From: Planctomycetia bacterium
GTDB lineage: Bacteria; Planctomycetota; Phycisphaerae; Phycisphaerales; UBA1924
Assembly: GCA_005776545.1 (NCBI GenBank)
Contig: SXOY01000207.1
Location: 1-6,163 of the forward strand
DNA length: 6,163 nt
Direction: 5' to 3'
Shown: positions 5,394 to 6,163 of the stretch, one piece after another
Position numbering within the stretch: position 1 is the stretch's first letter
Layout of the letters: the number at the start of each line of letters is the position of its first letter
Notes under the pieces: model-generated
Databases searched by the model: none
Told to the model about the DNA's origin: nothing
The model's input: only the letters and a program-made list of their open reading frames with translations
Made by a program: the position numbers and the translations under genes

Positions 5394-6163
5394 ATGCACC
5401 GTATCTCCACTTTTGCACTCGTCGCCGCCGCCGGCCTGACATGTTCGGCCTCCTCCTTCGCGTCCGCGGCAGTCCCCGCATATTGCCGCACACCCGCGAT
5501 CGCTCCCGCCACACCCGGCGGCTGGTCCGGCTCATCGACCGATGAAGTCATCATTTTCGTCTCTGAAGGTGATCTTTGGAAAGTTGCCGCAAACGGCGGC
5601 ACCGCAACTCGCCTCACCTCTCACCCCGGCGATGAATCTCAACCGCTTGTTTCCGATGATGGCTCCATCATCGCGTTCAACGCCAAGTACGAAGGGTCAG
5701 TTGAAATCTACACCATGCCCCTGGGCGGTGGCCTGCCCACGCGTCGCACGTGGGATGGTGGCTCTGGCCGCAGTGGTGGTCCTACTGGGTTCACACACGA
5801 TGGCAAATTGCTTTACACCACCAATGCAATGGCAACGCTGCCTGATGCACAAATGGTCATGCTTGACCTCGCCAGCGGCAAGAAGAAGCAAATCGAACTC
5901 TCGCAAGCCTCCGATGGATCCATCGATCCCGACACTGGCTCGATCTTCTTCACCCGTCTCCCCATGCAGGGAAGCAACACAAAACGCTACAAAGGCGGCA
6001 CAGCCCAGCAAATCTGGCGCTGGGATGGCAAGGGCGAAGCCGTCGCCCTCACCAAAGATTTCGATGGCACATCTAAGCGACCCATGACCTACAAGGGCCG
6101 CGTCTACTTCGCAACCGACCGCGATGGCACCATGAACATCTGGTCCATGAACTCCGATGGAAA
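5394..6163 (+). CDS. Tricorn-like secreted protease, N-terminal propeller part, 3' end missing
   Basis: The first 256 residues are present and the frame runs open off the right edge. Residues 1-25 form a signal peptide (H-R, a hydrophobic Ala/Leu stretch, and an A-S-A cleavage site), so the product is exported. From about residue 50 the sequence follows the six-bladed propeller of Tricorn/TolB-like proteins: V-I-I-F-V-S-E-G-D-L-W-K-V at 52-64, G-G-T-A-T-R-L-T-S-H-P-G-D-E-S-Q-P, S-D-D-G-S-I-I-A-F, then repeats of S/T-D-R-D-G-x-x-N-I-W type near the end. In the Tricorn family this propeller feeds peptides to a C-terminal serine protease (family S41) of a roughly 1000-residue protein. The protease part is not in the window, so a propeller-only TolB/DPP-like protein remains possible. 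Codon use is strongly C-ending, unlike the Kelch gene before it. Confidence 0.85.
   Translation, partial: MHRISTFALVAAAGLTCSASSFASAAVPAYCRTPAIAPATPGGWSGSSTDEVIIFVSEGDLWKVAANGGTATRLTSHPGDESQPLVSDDGSIIAFNAKYEGSVEIYTMPLGGGLPTRRTWDGGSGRSGGPTGFTHDGKLLYTTNAMATLPDAQMVMLDLASGKKKQIELSQASDGSIDPDTGSIFFTRLPMQGSNTKRYKGGTAQQIWRWDGKGEAVALTKDFDGTSKRPMTYKGRVYFATDRDGTMNIWSMNSDG

Noticed and set aside
5542..6087. 181-codon plus-strand open frame overlapping the Tricorn-like gene
   Set aside because: It is the other-frame shadow of the propeller coding sequence, very rich in Ser and Pro, with no domain pattern.

Overview
The window looks like a piece of chromosome from a planctomycete, most likely of the Phycisphaerae type. 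The main clue is the large secreted protein at 3059-5323. It ends in a dockerin-like pair of calcium-binding loops of the 'DFNCDG..(F)LDYLDFVQ' kind, which is common at the C-termini of secreted Phycisphaerae proteins. A Tricorn-type protease start and a DUF4097-type lipoprotein fit the same picture. This assignment rests on motif recognition, not on a database search.

Layout, left to right. Positions 1-840 (minus strand) hold the first 280 codons of a major facilitator transporter of the metabolite:H+ symporter (ProP/ShiA-like) type, cut by the left edge. A 389-base divergent intergenic region follows, with two inverted repeats. Positions 1230-2048 (plus) encode a lipoprotein whose C-terminal half is built on a regular S-N-G ladder, closed by a strong intrinsic terminator (2072-2100).

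Positions 2127-2808 form a small toxin-antitoxin module: operator-like palindromes, an AbrB/MazE-type antitoxin (2183-2410), and a Doc/Fic-type toxin (2415-2808). The toxin reading frame is broken by one extra G in a six-G run directly after the complete active-site motif. About 80 bases beyond the toxin the same two operator words recur in swapped order (2891-2909).

Positions 3059-5323 encode a 754-residue exported protein with about twelve Kelch-like repeats, an Ig-like segment and the dockerin-like tail. Positions 5394-6163 hold the 5' part of a Tricorn-like secreted peptidase (N-terminal beta-propeller only), cut by the right edge.

The genes do not form one pathway. Three of them (lipoprotein, Kelch protein, Tricorn-like protein) are envelope or exported proteins, each with its own spacing and ribosome binding site. 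The toxin-antitoxin module sits between them as a probable mobile or decaying insert. No tRNA, rRNA, CRISPR array, insertion sequence or transposase was seen. The most rewarding points are the frameshifted Doc toxin, the rearranged operator copy downstream of it, the 18-residue ladder in the lipoprotein and the double-length Kelch array.
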